This document shows, one piece after another, positions 28,501 through 32,744 of a stretch of 32,744 nt of DNA. Position 1 is the first letter of the stretch; each line of letters starts with the position of its first letter. This DNA comes from an uncultured Eubacteriales bacterium (lineage in GTDB: Bacteria > Bacillota > Clostridia > Christensenellales > UBA1242), in contig CARFEX010000001.1 of the NCBI GenBank assembly GCA_948971535.1, positions 8,321 through 41,064 of the forward strand. The letters are read 5' to 3'. A program made the position numbers and the translations under genes. The notes beneath the pieces were generated by a model. It saw nothing but the letters and a program-made list of their open reading frames with translations, was not told the DNA's origin and searched no databases.

Positions 28501-31500
28501 TAATATAGCCCGCTGTTGGCTTTCAAACTTGCAGTTAAGAAACTGTTATCTAAGTCTCTCTCCCAAACAGGATATACATTGATATTTCCAACATAATTGT
28601 AAATAGTTTCACTATCAATAATAGTTTTTGTTTCAGTTTCAGCAAAACCAACTAATTTGTAACCATCTCTTGTTACATTAAAAGGTATAGTTCCAATAGC
28701 TTTATCAAAGATAACTTCAAAACTGCTTTCTCCCTCAACTTGTTCGTATTTGCTGTCAGTTAAAAGTGTGATTGTGTAAGGATTGGCCTCGTCAAGAATT
28801 TGAACATTGAATATCTGTCCTGAGGTTAAATAATCGGCATTTGCAACCAATGTAGCAAACATTGAATTGTCTAAAGTAAATGCATATTTACCTTGGTCAT
28901 CCTTAGTAATTACGGCATGCTTAGCGCCCTCTTTGCTACCTAAAATTTCAAAACCAGAAATTGTGTATCCAGCTCTACCTAAATATTGCACAGAGTCATT
29001 AAATATACCGCTGAAATCATTTTCATTTACAACAAAATTTAATAATGCGTCAATGCTTAAATTAATACTTCCGTCAATAGCATCTCCGTTAGGAGCTTTA
29101 AAGCTAATCTGATAAGAAAGTTTGTCTGTAAATTCTGGTTGCATTATTATGCTGACCGAGTATCCATTTTCTTCTATTAAGTTTTCAGACCAAACTCTTG
29201 CATCTATAGTAATTAATCCATTTGAATAACTTAAATTCTGATTATTTAATATATCAAAGTTTTCGTTCAAAATTGTCCAGTTGCTTGCTTCAGCATATCC
29301 TGCACGGCGAATGTTTTTTATAAAATCAGACAAGTTAGCAGTATTATCTTCATGATTATAATAATATACTAATTGGTTTGTTAAATCACTATTTTCAACA
29401 CCCCAGTTTACACCACCATCAACGGTTAGTAACCCTTTTTGATTGTCTGAAATATTGTTTCCATGAGAACCATATATTTTAACAGTTTTTTGTCTGATTA
29501 TAGGAGTTATTTGCAATAGAATTTCATCTGTAGTTTTAGCTATTTCACCTATTTCATCCAAAAATTCTTTGCTATTAAACAATTTCCATGAATACACTGA
29601 ATTTTCAGCGAAGTACATATCTTGTGTTTCATTTTTATTTATTTGTGTTGTAAAAGTATGTGTTCCGTAAGTATATCTCCAGCCTGCAATATAATAACCT
29701 TTATCGATTACATTTGGAGAAAAATAACTAGTTTTAATATCAAAGACAAATTGATTTTCTTCAAGTCCCATGAAATCTAAAAAGTTCTGTGGCACATCAT
29801 TTAAACAACTAAAATTGTTATAACGGAAATCATTTTCAGGATAATTCCCAGTATATGAATTTAATTTCCACTTTATATTATCTTTTAAGATTAATGAGTC
29901 ATTTCCAGCCCCATTCCAATTGTTCACTAAGACATTTGTTTTGATATCGTTATTATGAGGAAAATCATAACCAAGCCTCATTGTTTTTAAATCAATAGGC
30001 ATTATAACATCTTGTGTTAAATCCAATGAAAACTCATCACTAACAAAAGTGCAAGTTTCTGGGTCCCTAGTTAAAGGTATATCAAACATTGCCTCATTAA
30101 TTCTCATTATCTTAGCAAATTTTGCAAGATAAGATTTTTCAGGGTCAGTTTGAAATTTTAATTCAAATTTCAATGGTTGTCCAGGCAAGAATTCTGTAAT
30201 AGGTGCTTTTGTAGTATCACTTGCAACATAAACTATTGCATAATCTATAAATTCATCTACAGGGTAAGCTATTCCTTCATAAGTTTGCTCTTCTCCATAA
30301 AGAGTACGTTTTTGTGTAAGACTATACTTAATGGCCTGCATTTTGAAATCGATAAAATAATTATCTCCAGGAGTAAGGTTAGCAAATTTATATACGCGAT
30401 ATTCATATCCTTCACTACTTGGTTTTAAAACTTCTTCTGTATGAGGTATTACTTCTCCACTAATACTATTACCTTTATGCAAAATCAAGCTACCAGAAAC
30501 AGTCTTGTAGTATTTGTTATGTTTAATATAGAAAGATATTGAGTTGTCGGCATTTGGTTCAATATGCCAATCTTGAAAGCTTCCAGATTGAATAAAGTCA
30601 AAATTTTCAGTGCTACTTATACCTAATGTTTGACCTTCTATAAAATCATTTTTTAGCCCATCAACAAAACCAAATTCTCCGCTACTAAATATCATAGCTT
30701 TAGTTTTAGTTTGTATTGATATATTTATTTCATCTTCATTTGATGCAATATATTCACTACCTTGTGACCTACTAAATGTTTGATTAATGTATTTTCCGTC
30801 AGAACCTTCATAGGTGATTTCAAATTTATTTTCACCATTAGAAGAAATAATTGGAGTTAATATAAAGTATCTGGCATTAGGAATAATTTTGAGAATAAAA
30901 TGGTCGCCTGTGTTTAATGAAAAATTTAAAACATTGTTAAGTTCTGTTAAACTATTTCCAACAAAAGTTTGTGTAGCACCACTATTAATAGATAACTCTA
31001 TTTTTTCTACCTTATCGCCTTCAAAGTTTACTTTTATATCATCTCTTTTTTGTTCAACGATAAATATAATTTCTCCAGTTGCAACTATGTTTTCAAAAGT
31101 AACTGTATAACTATTATTTTCACCAATCTCAACTTTGTATTTTACAGGTGTAGCTGAATCTATATTGCTATCAGCAAACATACCGAAAATGCCATTTTGA
31201 CTAAAATTATATTCATTTAAAATAGTAGCATTTTCAAAGTTTGTCCCTGTTGTTGCCCCAGCGAGAGTATATCCGTCTTTGAGAGTAAAGTTAAAAACTA
31301 ATTGGTCTTCTACTTTATAATCATTCAAATTTATACTATTGAAAATATTATTTACAGTTGACTCGTCTTTTCCAGCAACATTAACATTCTTCTCTCCAGC
31401 AGTTATTGTAAAATCTGACATAGGGAATATATTATTTGTATAACCATTTTTCCAAGCCAAACTGAAATTTAAACCAATAGCTTCTTCATTTGCAATCCAA

Positions 31501-32744
31501 TCCAAATAGATATTGTTTACTGTATCATTGATTGTATCATTATCTAAATCAAAACTAAAGGCTTCTGTTCTATCTGCACTAGTATATGCTTTATTCAATT
31601 GATATCCAAGACGTGTTAAACTTGTTCTCTCTATTTTACTATCATAAGCAACTGTTAAATTTACAACTTTTTCACTTGGCTCACCATAACCATAATAGAT
31701 TTTTAAGTCAACATTCTTTTCTTCCCAATTAACAGTATAGTTTAAGCTTTCTGAAGATAAAGTTCCTTTAAAACCTTCTCTTATGAAATACACGTCATTA
31801 TTTTCCGCAAATCTATATTCTGTTGGAATACTAGTTCCATAAAGCGGATTTTGTACACTTAAAGAAGTTAATGTATCAACTTCTCCACCAAAAGTTGTCA
31901 GAGCAATTTTGATATTTTCATTTGCAAATGTAGCATCACCTTTCTTTTTAAAATTTCCTCCATTTGCATTAAACATTCCGATATAGCCAGGTGTATAAGA
32001 AGTAGAGTTGACTGTTATAGTATTGTCAACTTCCTCTTTAGTTGTATAATCAATATCAGTTCCATTTCTAGAAGAACCTCTAATTATCTTTGTAGAACTT
32101 TCAGTTGAACCGATAGTTTTGATATAATCGTCATTAGTAATATCAAAACAGTTCACAACTTCTGCGTTTGCACTCATTTGTCCTACAAGTTTACCAATTT
32201 TATTTGAGTCTGTGTTATGTATATCATATCGTCCACTTAAAACAATGTCGTTAATAGAACCTGTAACATTACCAAACAATCCTGAACCACTATTCGAAAC
32301 TGAAGAGGCTCTTGTTACAGTAACACCAGTTACAATTGCACCGTTACCATAAAAAATACCAGAATAAGGGAGAGATGCTGTACCAATAGGAGTCCAAAGC
32401 TTTGCAGAAAGGTCATAAGTTTCTCCAGCTTTCAAACTATAATTTGCTGATGCGAAGCTTGAGTCACCCATAACAATTTTATAAGCAACATAGGCAAGGT
32501 CGTCAGCAGTAGCTATTTCATTTATAGCCCCAGCGGAAGTATCCAATGTTATACTATAATCCAAAACCTCATTACCCCAAGAGTTTACTGGAGGATTATA
32601 TGGGTCAAAAAAACCGTCACTACTATAAGTATTTACATTGTCTTCAGAAGCAAAAACATCTTCTTCAAAATTTAAAGAAGTATTTTTGTTATTTATTCCA
32701 CCAGCAAAAGATGGAATTAATAGAAGACCTCCTCCCATAAAGAG
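13407..32744 (-). CDS. Giant membrane-anchored, repeat-rich surface protein (N-terminus outside window)
   Basis: The frame stays open from the right window edge to TAA at 13407-13409, at least 6,445 codons. An ATG at 32738 is probably internal, because hydrophobic residues (LFMGGGLLLIPSFAGG) continue across the edge as part of a signal peptide, with no ribosome site. Counting from that ATG: 72-200 is a GLUG-like module (ADDLAYVAY, LWTPIG). Most of the rest is tandem immunoglobulin-like and beta-grasp repeats: InlB-type (for example YTITFDLNGEG to LTLYAVW, about 3190-3275), MBG-like (TKVFGYRDP near 2195) and YDG-like (TKAFDGNANLP near 2615). 6301-6390 is a second GLUG-like module, 6404-6429 a transmembrane helix and 6430-6443 a basic tail. 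No LPXTG is present. I found only about six cysteines. An adhesin or stalk role is inferred. Transcription ends at the hairpin after the stop codon. Confidence 0.9.
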   Translation of the reverse strand, partial: LFMGGGLLLIPSFAGGINNKNTSLNFEEDVFASEDNVNTYSSDGFFDPYNPPVNSWGNEVLDYSITLDTSAGAINEIATADDLAYVAYKIVMGDSSFASANYSLKAGETYDLSAKLWTPIGTASLPYSGIFYGNGAIVTGVTVTRASSVSNSGSGLFGNVTGSINDIVLSGRYDIHNTDSNKIGKLVGQMSANAEVVNCFDITNDDYIKTIGSTESSTKIIRGSSRNGTDIDYTTKEEVDNTITVNSTSYTPGYIGMFNANGGNFKKKGDATFANENIKIALTTFGGEVDTLTSLSVQNPLYGTSIPTEYRFAENNDVYFIREGFKGTLSSESLNYTVNWEEKNVDLKIYYGYGEPSEKVVNLTVAYDSKIERTSLTRLGYQLNKAYTSADRTEAFSFDLDNDTINDTVNNIYLDWIANEEAIGLNFSLAWKNGYTNNIFPMSDFTITAGEKNVNVAGKDESTVNNIFNSINLNDYKVEDQLVFNFTLKDGYTLAGATTGTNFENATILNEYNFSQNGIFGMFADSNIDSATPVKYKVEIGENNSYTVTFENIVATGEIIFIVEQKRDDIKVNFEGDKVEKIELSINSGATQTFVGNSLTELNNVLNFSLNTGDHFILKIIPNARYFILTPIISSNGENKFEITYEGSDGKYINQTFSRSQGSEYIASNEDEINISIQTKTKAMIFSSGEFGFVDGLKNDFIEGQTLGISSTENFDFIQSGSFQDWHIEPNADNSISFYIKHNKYYKTVSGSLILHKGNSISGEVIPHTEEVLKPSSEGYEYRVYKFANLTPGDNYFIDFKMQAIKYSLTQKRTLYGEEQTYEGIAYPVDEFIDYAIVYVASDTTKAPITEFLPGQPLKFELKFQTDPEKSYLAKFAKIMRINEAMFDIPLTRDPETCTFVSDEFSLDLTQDVIMPIDLKTMRLGYDFPHNNDIKTNVLVNNWNGAGNDSLILKDNIKWKLNSYTGNYPENDFRYNNFSCLNDVPQNFLDFMGLEENQFVFDIKTSYFSPNVIDKGYYIAGWRYTYGTHTFTTQINKNETQDMYFAENSVYSWKLFNSKEFLDEIGEIAKTTDEILLQITPIIRQKTVKIYGSHGNNISDNQKGLLTVDGGVNWGVENSDLTNQLVYYYNHEDNTANLSDFIKNIRRAGYAEASNWTILNENFDILNNQNLSYSNGLITIDARVWSENLIEENGYSVSIIMQPEFTDKLSYQISFKAPNGDAIDGSINLSIDALLNFVVNENDFSGIFNDSVQYLGRAGYTISGFEILGSKEGAKHAVITKDDQGKYAFTLDNSMFATLVANADYLTSGQIFNVQILDEANPYTITLLTDSKYEQVEGESSFEVIFDKAIGTIPFNVTRDGYKLVGFAETETKTIIDSETIYNYVGNINVYPVWERDLDNSFLTASLKANSGLYYIEREQEILAGEISATVAGEKVVYTGAGLVANGENISEISIVNEDETQVITSGLSLNRLNAGNYGPYKLKITISDSLSAGRGFEVERYSITSAPISATINANKIYLDSVDMETYYTGSESVAETENSNRGNIKFTHMTSESDAPLLSIANTRVTVVDASGKFDVKGSKVDNGISYPAKFTFRLTEQQAYNYGLTEQMPSSENTTSEYTIATSDADSNGGIYIVKLPIKLNVKNGAQQGFYLQDLLHKVVIGSTTATYGDKGDVIKDFDFSVQFDSVLTSSSLIGVYGQDEGKTFTVRNFQVTKNGNVVSSDNYTFEVVGTYEIVDSSIVANTFTYDVRYLVARNGNLDLQGGSLIDSYGNAQYMLSVKDAQGNLITDEQYSEFDENGGTLFTIIGNGTDRLAIAVRKNAGISFTITLSEKIADSRLSFLGFLDRDIVASWQEDSCSYIDNFVASAGREINLNLQGSEVDQSFLAVLTDVRQVKLYENKTNEHIINLTPKTFYLSSGDDAGIDIVDPDLANMEGFAFDKWATSNGLTASKVNGGKFNFNSTGGSTPVEAIGRWTLLNPEYTSKKNLFNDKASLIGDANANLVINLNDLFTFTNKNNNNNLIKYTYSWVDSEGNEFSTAESYDFGRKTTAINGNFTVKVTASYTDVNGASGNKQTTNSEDFTFEIAIQTRVISGTMVVETNPTDGLVYNNARQEGNVIIKLTVDGAGKDFILANNLVENSDIWFTIGGAGNEIKNAGTYTLTLNIDPTVYSGNVTAENVVVAPYTIILTADDVKSLTKVFGYRDPALEINYPINGESVKIKFNREAGESVGNKVLTVLDPENTNYKAVAKDGEGLFFVITAPTSKLQINLDKRLEYSYNGKAVASIDKVYFNSSTEAWFTTAGWYLQAKDVDGNILATTRVSLFHMIGENLNELETNIETILNEFNFNVVGASKNVGEYGIAVSLGVENATFPNGADFGGNIANDKAIKVNQAVITVSDIEKVFDEKNTFSWNSQKADANITVNVSGIVDGEEVVISGTLSQVNVGNTTVATIALGSGEVENNYLLADNKAEIVAKIVPSKIEITLDGANLSQEYGKINTINYNVSSTMADFIGLTLKNGEDTLAKINDYVSVYAVTIDGATNADNSLSDIFATASSSLKASENKYVVRFTLSSQNYTFGAEINESGTYTKEYELKIEVTKKDLSLSQTATVTKAFDGNANLPATHDNMQIGSTQAFAWIGSGLVGVDNVTVTGSYDSEQIGDRTLNLTFGGDGANYNIIGIPAGRIENAIFDFTAKFDTITFVDGEQPFEGNNSFRITYTGNNEKLVSDINDVDNFATRVGGGYTQTGWNFKFANEEGTEETLEVSNENVTALLKQVLANNNTLELLAIWEQQDKVITVKFDSTRGQIKNGEIAGNTFTTKYYNGEINLDVLAENGYYFKDFSVDNTENAIITSSGTNTKNGSLEITGVKDDITITVSFDYIIITITANDGEHAGATIVSGAWDTASKDFNVNTAGVTAKALLPQYELEDNTYNLKGWKITYDGLENPIVIDNTDTRSIWEIVGGNSILTNSRNVTATAIWESAPISFNINHENADIVSVSVGGENVNGTNAGANLTTYGVHFGDNVVITFSGKTGYKYSGNEFSGVVDKIIDAEKGKRENRVITLSGLKQHSSTLTLNMESIVVTINANANKQPYSTIDGNENVEFKIKVAELASTDTIGEELAKFATTKAGTYNQTAWKYESNSVAFTDTILDFINSTYASEKAVDAPSELDADFTFTNTLNAEWTPVQYTITFDLNGEGSFVDGATTTLVVDYGEPITGMPEVTHTGGKVNIWSTTQNGLGGSSYAEGDKLSTPAEGINVGATEATLTLYAVWRDAPYDVTISYGDHITAVYRGQTQIVNGNSTSILSGTSVTLDITLEGGYVIDTATLDTVNGAFAENENVVVNGNQITLNNITKPRTLTITAKPATYKLNINLRGEFEKVTGAQSDSEGNYYIEVEFNEAYSATDLANLVFTRAGYKPVSIKNKANDTIIATYNDVDKNWNVIGNPYTLTADSIIEVVWAEDYQNYLTITNKDEVNELVYNSEARIVATGNVEVDDAEFDLTSNTTFANGDSIENYYYARVEEDDTLTQFTADKTLTLSLKDVKDSGTYAFVIIVRDAITGEDYILRKDTNLITIVKAVMTWSQQNFNGYYTGTKAYVAVDASEDKGHALIDGKEISDATFNRVELTGNYNVGNDRSAKVYLNLTDEARKNFTDDCIGKDTYGYFILLEGSVTITKTPIEFEVTGAGLETGKTHQVSLSQAKTNSGVDLSEFAFSVTAQTTGNTGVQTQFTILDNTRIATLSGISVDVENFVWTASGTYTIETPATTYNLSAKKLTIDKTFAKVDGRFTISNLRYGDKEINIGNKNFFNYIEENNTLFTISGNGTDEIVVAMKEGVTVTFNVTVSGVTGLKLVAWSNEEAEATLAENMFEKLKTIEGVEANYKDNITVSANGKLTVVYTNVKYVKADFAHDSLIADYYVEVGGTAQTIARPDNDKVPGYWKGFEFAKWTTNSQGLEIEGDRLSAEAGTNILPATITANWEIALPVADGNKTINVVAEFGKKQTITLAEAIGNITNKANEGDLNYSYTWYDNNGNVMASTDAGQSVEIVKDFTAHGKYKVVITASKEGFTSKTTEVEFDVEVAKQKISVSTSANSGEYKHANFVGDINFDITIGTSTQTYTLAELLKKENFWFEISYKKNAEATSQEVNEIINAGIYTIAFNFDTTVYEIDSEYTTSFVVSKKVETISSIEGLVNNLYKFVGEEDPDPMTITKVFDFGDGNTESVVITVRRKDTSVNEIGFYEVEFVSADNDNYAISIAEGNTFFEIKRSEGRLEINILSPNAFTKSYNKQETKFGLVFDETENTWSLNAYNNGSDVVIATSKLDLTLRVGGKVEVLSGDKLKNVFTGITFTIGNVVNAGSYTISLDINNAYYPNSTITNATNFVITQADLTVSASKEFDATSDFTEDTDIVVSGLQGDDTITIIGKFDSAFAGERNLLDIAISAEETDNINNYNIASVGKGNITPSKETNISFAPTEKLDLVYGQIKQGMSISEILALIEYSLTIGGNYTTAIADGFVNLGGYEFEDSAKFSTGKYLASGEHTLKVTINSNNYQELIDGKTFVVNLKLGKVEISFAGTQGITKTYDRTDAIPTDFDRWIIDGALAGDVILVDKDATKFESANVGTHKVNVVLDLNSDGANYVIGDEGYPTGIITASTVTLVVDETALLGHDNIVNNDEEKINIYYRQFAIEYKDNNVASEVLANLRAPSRKGFKVIGWKNQVLSESGEVSYQEITKENILALLDQAYDNTNHTITIYPVWEIERYSLDITYNNAKATIAASGDTVKEENGKFKFDYFSDVKVSITGKDGYVFDSFEVTAGEIKGGTSSQGENTKKDGQISLNQIKSDVSLVVNMDTIKVTIKLDGNKPELVEDIIVSGNDWNLLEKEIAYVDTAEINAWSWLAKFSASQAGTYTHTGYSYTNGDITEAQTLKEILDRYNSDIVENFEIIFSAVWTGEEYEIVFNVTDGGTLVGENKITNIKFGDEIESVFPTATLTGKDFNWKTSEGKTFEQGSILDVIGEEKNGVWTLDLYTNWFDGTYSLTINIGDHIDVVRVGTVNVTSGDAFNLVYGNSLEISITPESGYKLSYNYSGDSIELAQNGNILTISNMPADRVLTINAVAQDNELTVTLHNAEIESVTGGTETNGIIQSKTGATVIVTIAPDAGYEFESGKTYLSTSGNGKFAEIVTNGKLVITWSDFRGGASVEASASAIKNKINFNNIPASVDAIYANGQRIEIKDASATFAIETDKDLTIKVVLKYGYKDIGFSSSNADIIVTPMTEQDVFDNDTKIFYREYSLTGIKAGTNITLSATEREYKVQAVSGDESMGTVTSDTNVITMMYGSSTTVSAKATDGYVFYGWFVGEISLSADENYNFEANETMKDYFENNLNEDGVLELVARFGVAERPVTIVNGSKGTLVYNFGNGEEFTLSENSKATGNVSFGNDLVVTISAYEGYETIVEFTLAGAIVDGSEWYDAQTNVITLPVSTSTPDTINISYEAREAYITVRGILEVALSRTYGVDDGGKIYLADKEGNLDNNASYLDPYPGEGFKVDGAHYRLLSETDATLYFIAKVNKGYKFYVDGDSQLEIREISRNKITENGKELEKVHFEVSKIKDNAKINGNFIAEYNQVNIRFRTEGGNVDIAAGKFVVDTTSPLVSATTGTSNAIINAVTTANVNIGINIGFNYQLVLDNSGNIKYYVNDENLKSLITTNIDEDGSSKWQQDGFIQKANLLISGIDRGGEIIIYVEPKTYNVALVNETETLYVFENIRYGSNLVITDEIREKIVASKPGFTFEGYFTKVLGMGNQYIDAKGNAISAWFENVYEWVSGSYKQVENYDKNTNTYSIYASWSFEKERLTIDFIPPELKDKTDINVRDIVTNLNKDTSWTDIDKKFYAEVLVGTEMTLQAYPFEGYKFIKWVVARDGVEDGLPHTDKNYTYIAGLGEVTITAVYEVEFSLTVNNKGGKASLVQEGKSATSEGSFDSTKEFTLVAEEHRGYKFVGWETLDGQPFGEKGEGETIEHNTPEGKYYTAIWRYKVPAGRVEPLNLVAVFEGDVVGVRIIDSAFAEHGKITYLEINGIVYTDGSEILREYEAKVGDIVKIKLSADYGYSVAWNEKYSLPQYVLDEDAYIYEIIADDIVGITGSIHENMIVLAPVATNKQISFKFNVNLKDGNINVEVAGTIIYRKPNGGTMTIVTDSETDKVPFGNTLYLDVALRANYRVETVALLANGSRYILDFNKDYIGYNSISKRIEIYTPALSNYKPDLTKPISIEINFARNIWTEVRSDRLEGKGSANKPFIISSEADLAYVAYMINTEENLAYAQAYYKLTRSLNLAGRFWEPIGIEQNPFDGVLDLGTNSIENIELYKTYEKPITSHNGLFHHITEHAQVLPTNNALIIGISVACGIIVLIILIVVIIILTRRKRRKKLEELANS
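13600..13836 (-). other. C-terminal GLUG-like module of the giant protein
   Basis: Residues about 6301-6390 (SSEADLAYVAYMINTEENLA, then LNLAGRFWEPIG and NPFDGVLDLGTNSIENIEL) repeat the plan of residues 72-145 at the other end. Shared are ADLAYVAY, a YxL strand, the W-PIG turn and a following beta-helix rung. The module lies directly before the membrane helix. Confidence 0.65.
17553..21276 (-). repeat. Internal duplication in the giant gene, copy B (approximate limits)
   Basis: This is the C-terminal partner of copy A, with the same ordered landmarks. It is shorter, mainly because one InlB-like segment present in copy A (about 23500-24000) has no counterpart here. Confidence 0.6.
22847..27341 (-). 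repeat. Internal duplication in the giant gene, copy A (approximate limits)
   Basis: Landmarks occur in the same order as in copy B (17553-21276). TLFTIIGNGTDRLAIAV (near 27341) matches TLFTISGNGTDEIVVAM (near 21276). TKVFGYRDP (near 26160) matches TKVFDFGDG (near 20100). FKDFSVDNTENAII (near 24220) matches FDSFEVTAGEIKGG (near 18290). SYGDHITAVYRG (near 22880) matches NIGDHIDVVRVG (near 17590). Divergence is high, so the duplication is old. Offsets fall from about 2,020 to about 1,763 residues, so copy A has roughly 250 extra residues or copy B has lost them. Confidence 0.6.

Noticed and set aside
32736..32738. ATG at 32738 as the true start of the giant gene
   Set aside because: The frame is open upstream to the edge with hydrophobic codons, no ribosome site precedes this ATG, and the signal peptide would lack its basic N-region.
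13535..32740. Many 60-160 codon frames on the plus strand, and some on the minus strand, inside the giant gene
   Set aside because: They are shadows of a long coding frame in AT-rich DNA. None has a recognisable domain, and the giant frame shows consistent protein repeats throughout.
13407..32744. CRISPR array or short tandem DNA repeats in the giant gene
   Set aside because: Repetition is visible at protein level only. I found no short identical repeats with regular spacers in the DNA.

Overview
The window is AT-rich and uses the standard bacterial code. It looks like a low-GC Firmicute of the class Clostridia. The evidence is strong AGGAG-type ribosome sites, T-tailed hairpin terminators, a SpoIIE phosphatase next to TilS (the Bacillus/Clostridium arrangement), a CwlD-type spore-cortex amidase, and a DUF1385-PrmC-PrfA order. 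SpoIIE and CwlD together suggest an endospore former or a recent descendant of one. The giant membrane-anchored adhesin-like protein is of a kind common in uncultured gut Clostridia, but the sequence alone does not fix genus or family.

Layout: 1-555 is the start of a Nudix hydrolase running off the left edge. 556-1409 has no intact gene; it holds broken coding fragments and leads into an orphan 3' half of a tRNA-Ser(UGA) at 1410-1465. From 1480 to 6919 a minus-strand block of mostly separate transcription units carries a tandem-GNAT protein, tilS, spoIIE and a guanylate-kinase gene, most with a recognisable promoter and a terminator. At 7019-7117 lies a compact palindromic element that folds into a perfect four-way junction. 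It sits between the divergent kinase gene and a small ferritin-like gene (7206-7496, plus strand). Next come the cwlD-like amidase (minus) and a divergent zinc-ribbon protein of unknown function (plus); both lack a ribosome site and have a -10 box exactly six bases before the ATG, which suggests leaderless mRNAs. A membrane-anchored propeller-like protein follows. Then comes a translation-termination operon: a DUF1385 (YqhQ-like) domain fused to PrmC, overlapping prfA by 20 bases.

The remaining 19.3 kb (13407-32744, minus) is one open reading frame of at least 6,445 codons. It encodes a secreted, repeat-rich surface protein with InlB-type, MBG-like and YDG-like repeats. It has related GLUG-like modules near both ends, a C-terminal transmembrane helix and a basic tail. 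Its middle carries an old duplication of a roughly 1,250-1,500 residue block.

Functional links: PrmC methylates the GGQ glutamine of PrfA, and here the two are co-transcribed. SpoIIE and CwlD belong to sporulation, and the cwlD upstream region resembles a sigma-E promoter. The most notable items are the four-way-junction element, the DUF1385-PrmC fusion, the leaderless gene pair, and the architecture of the giant protein. I see no CRISPR array, transposase, phage gene or rRNA.
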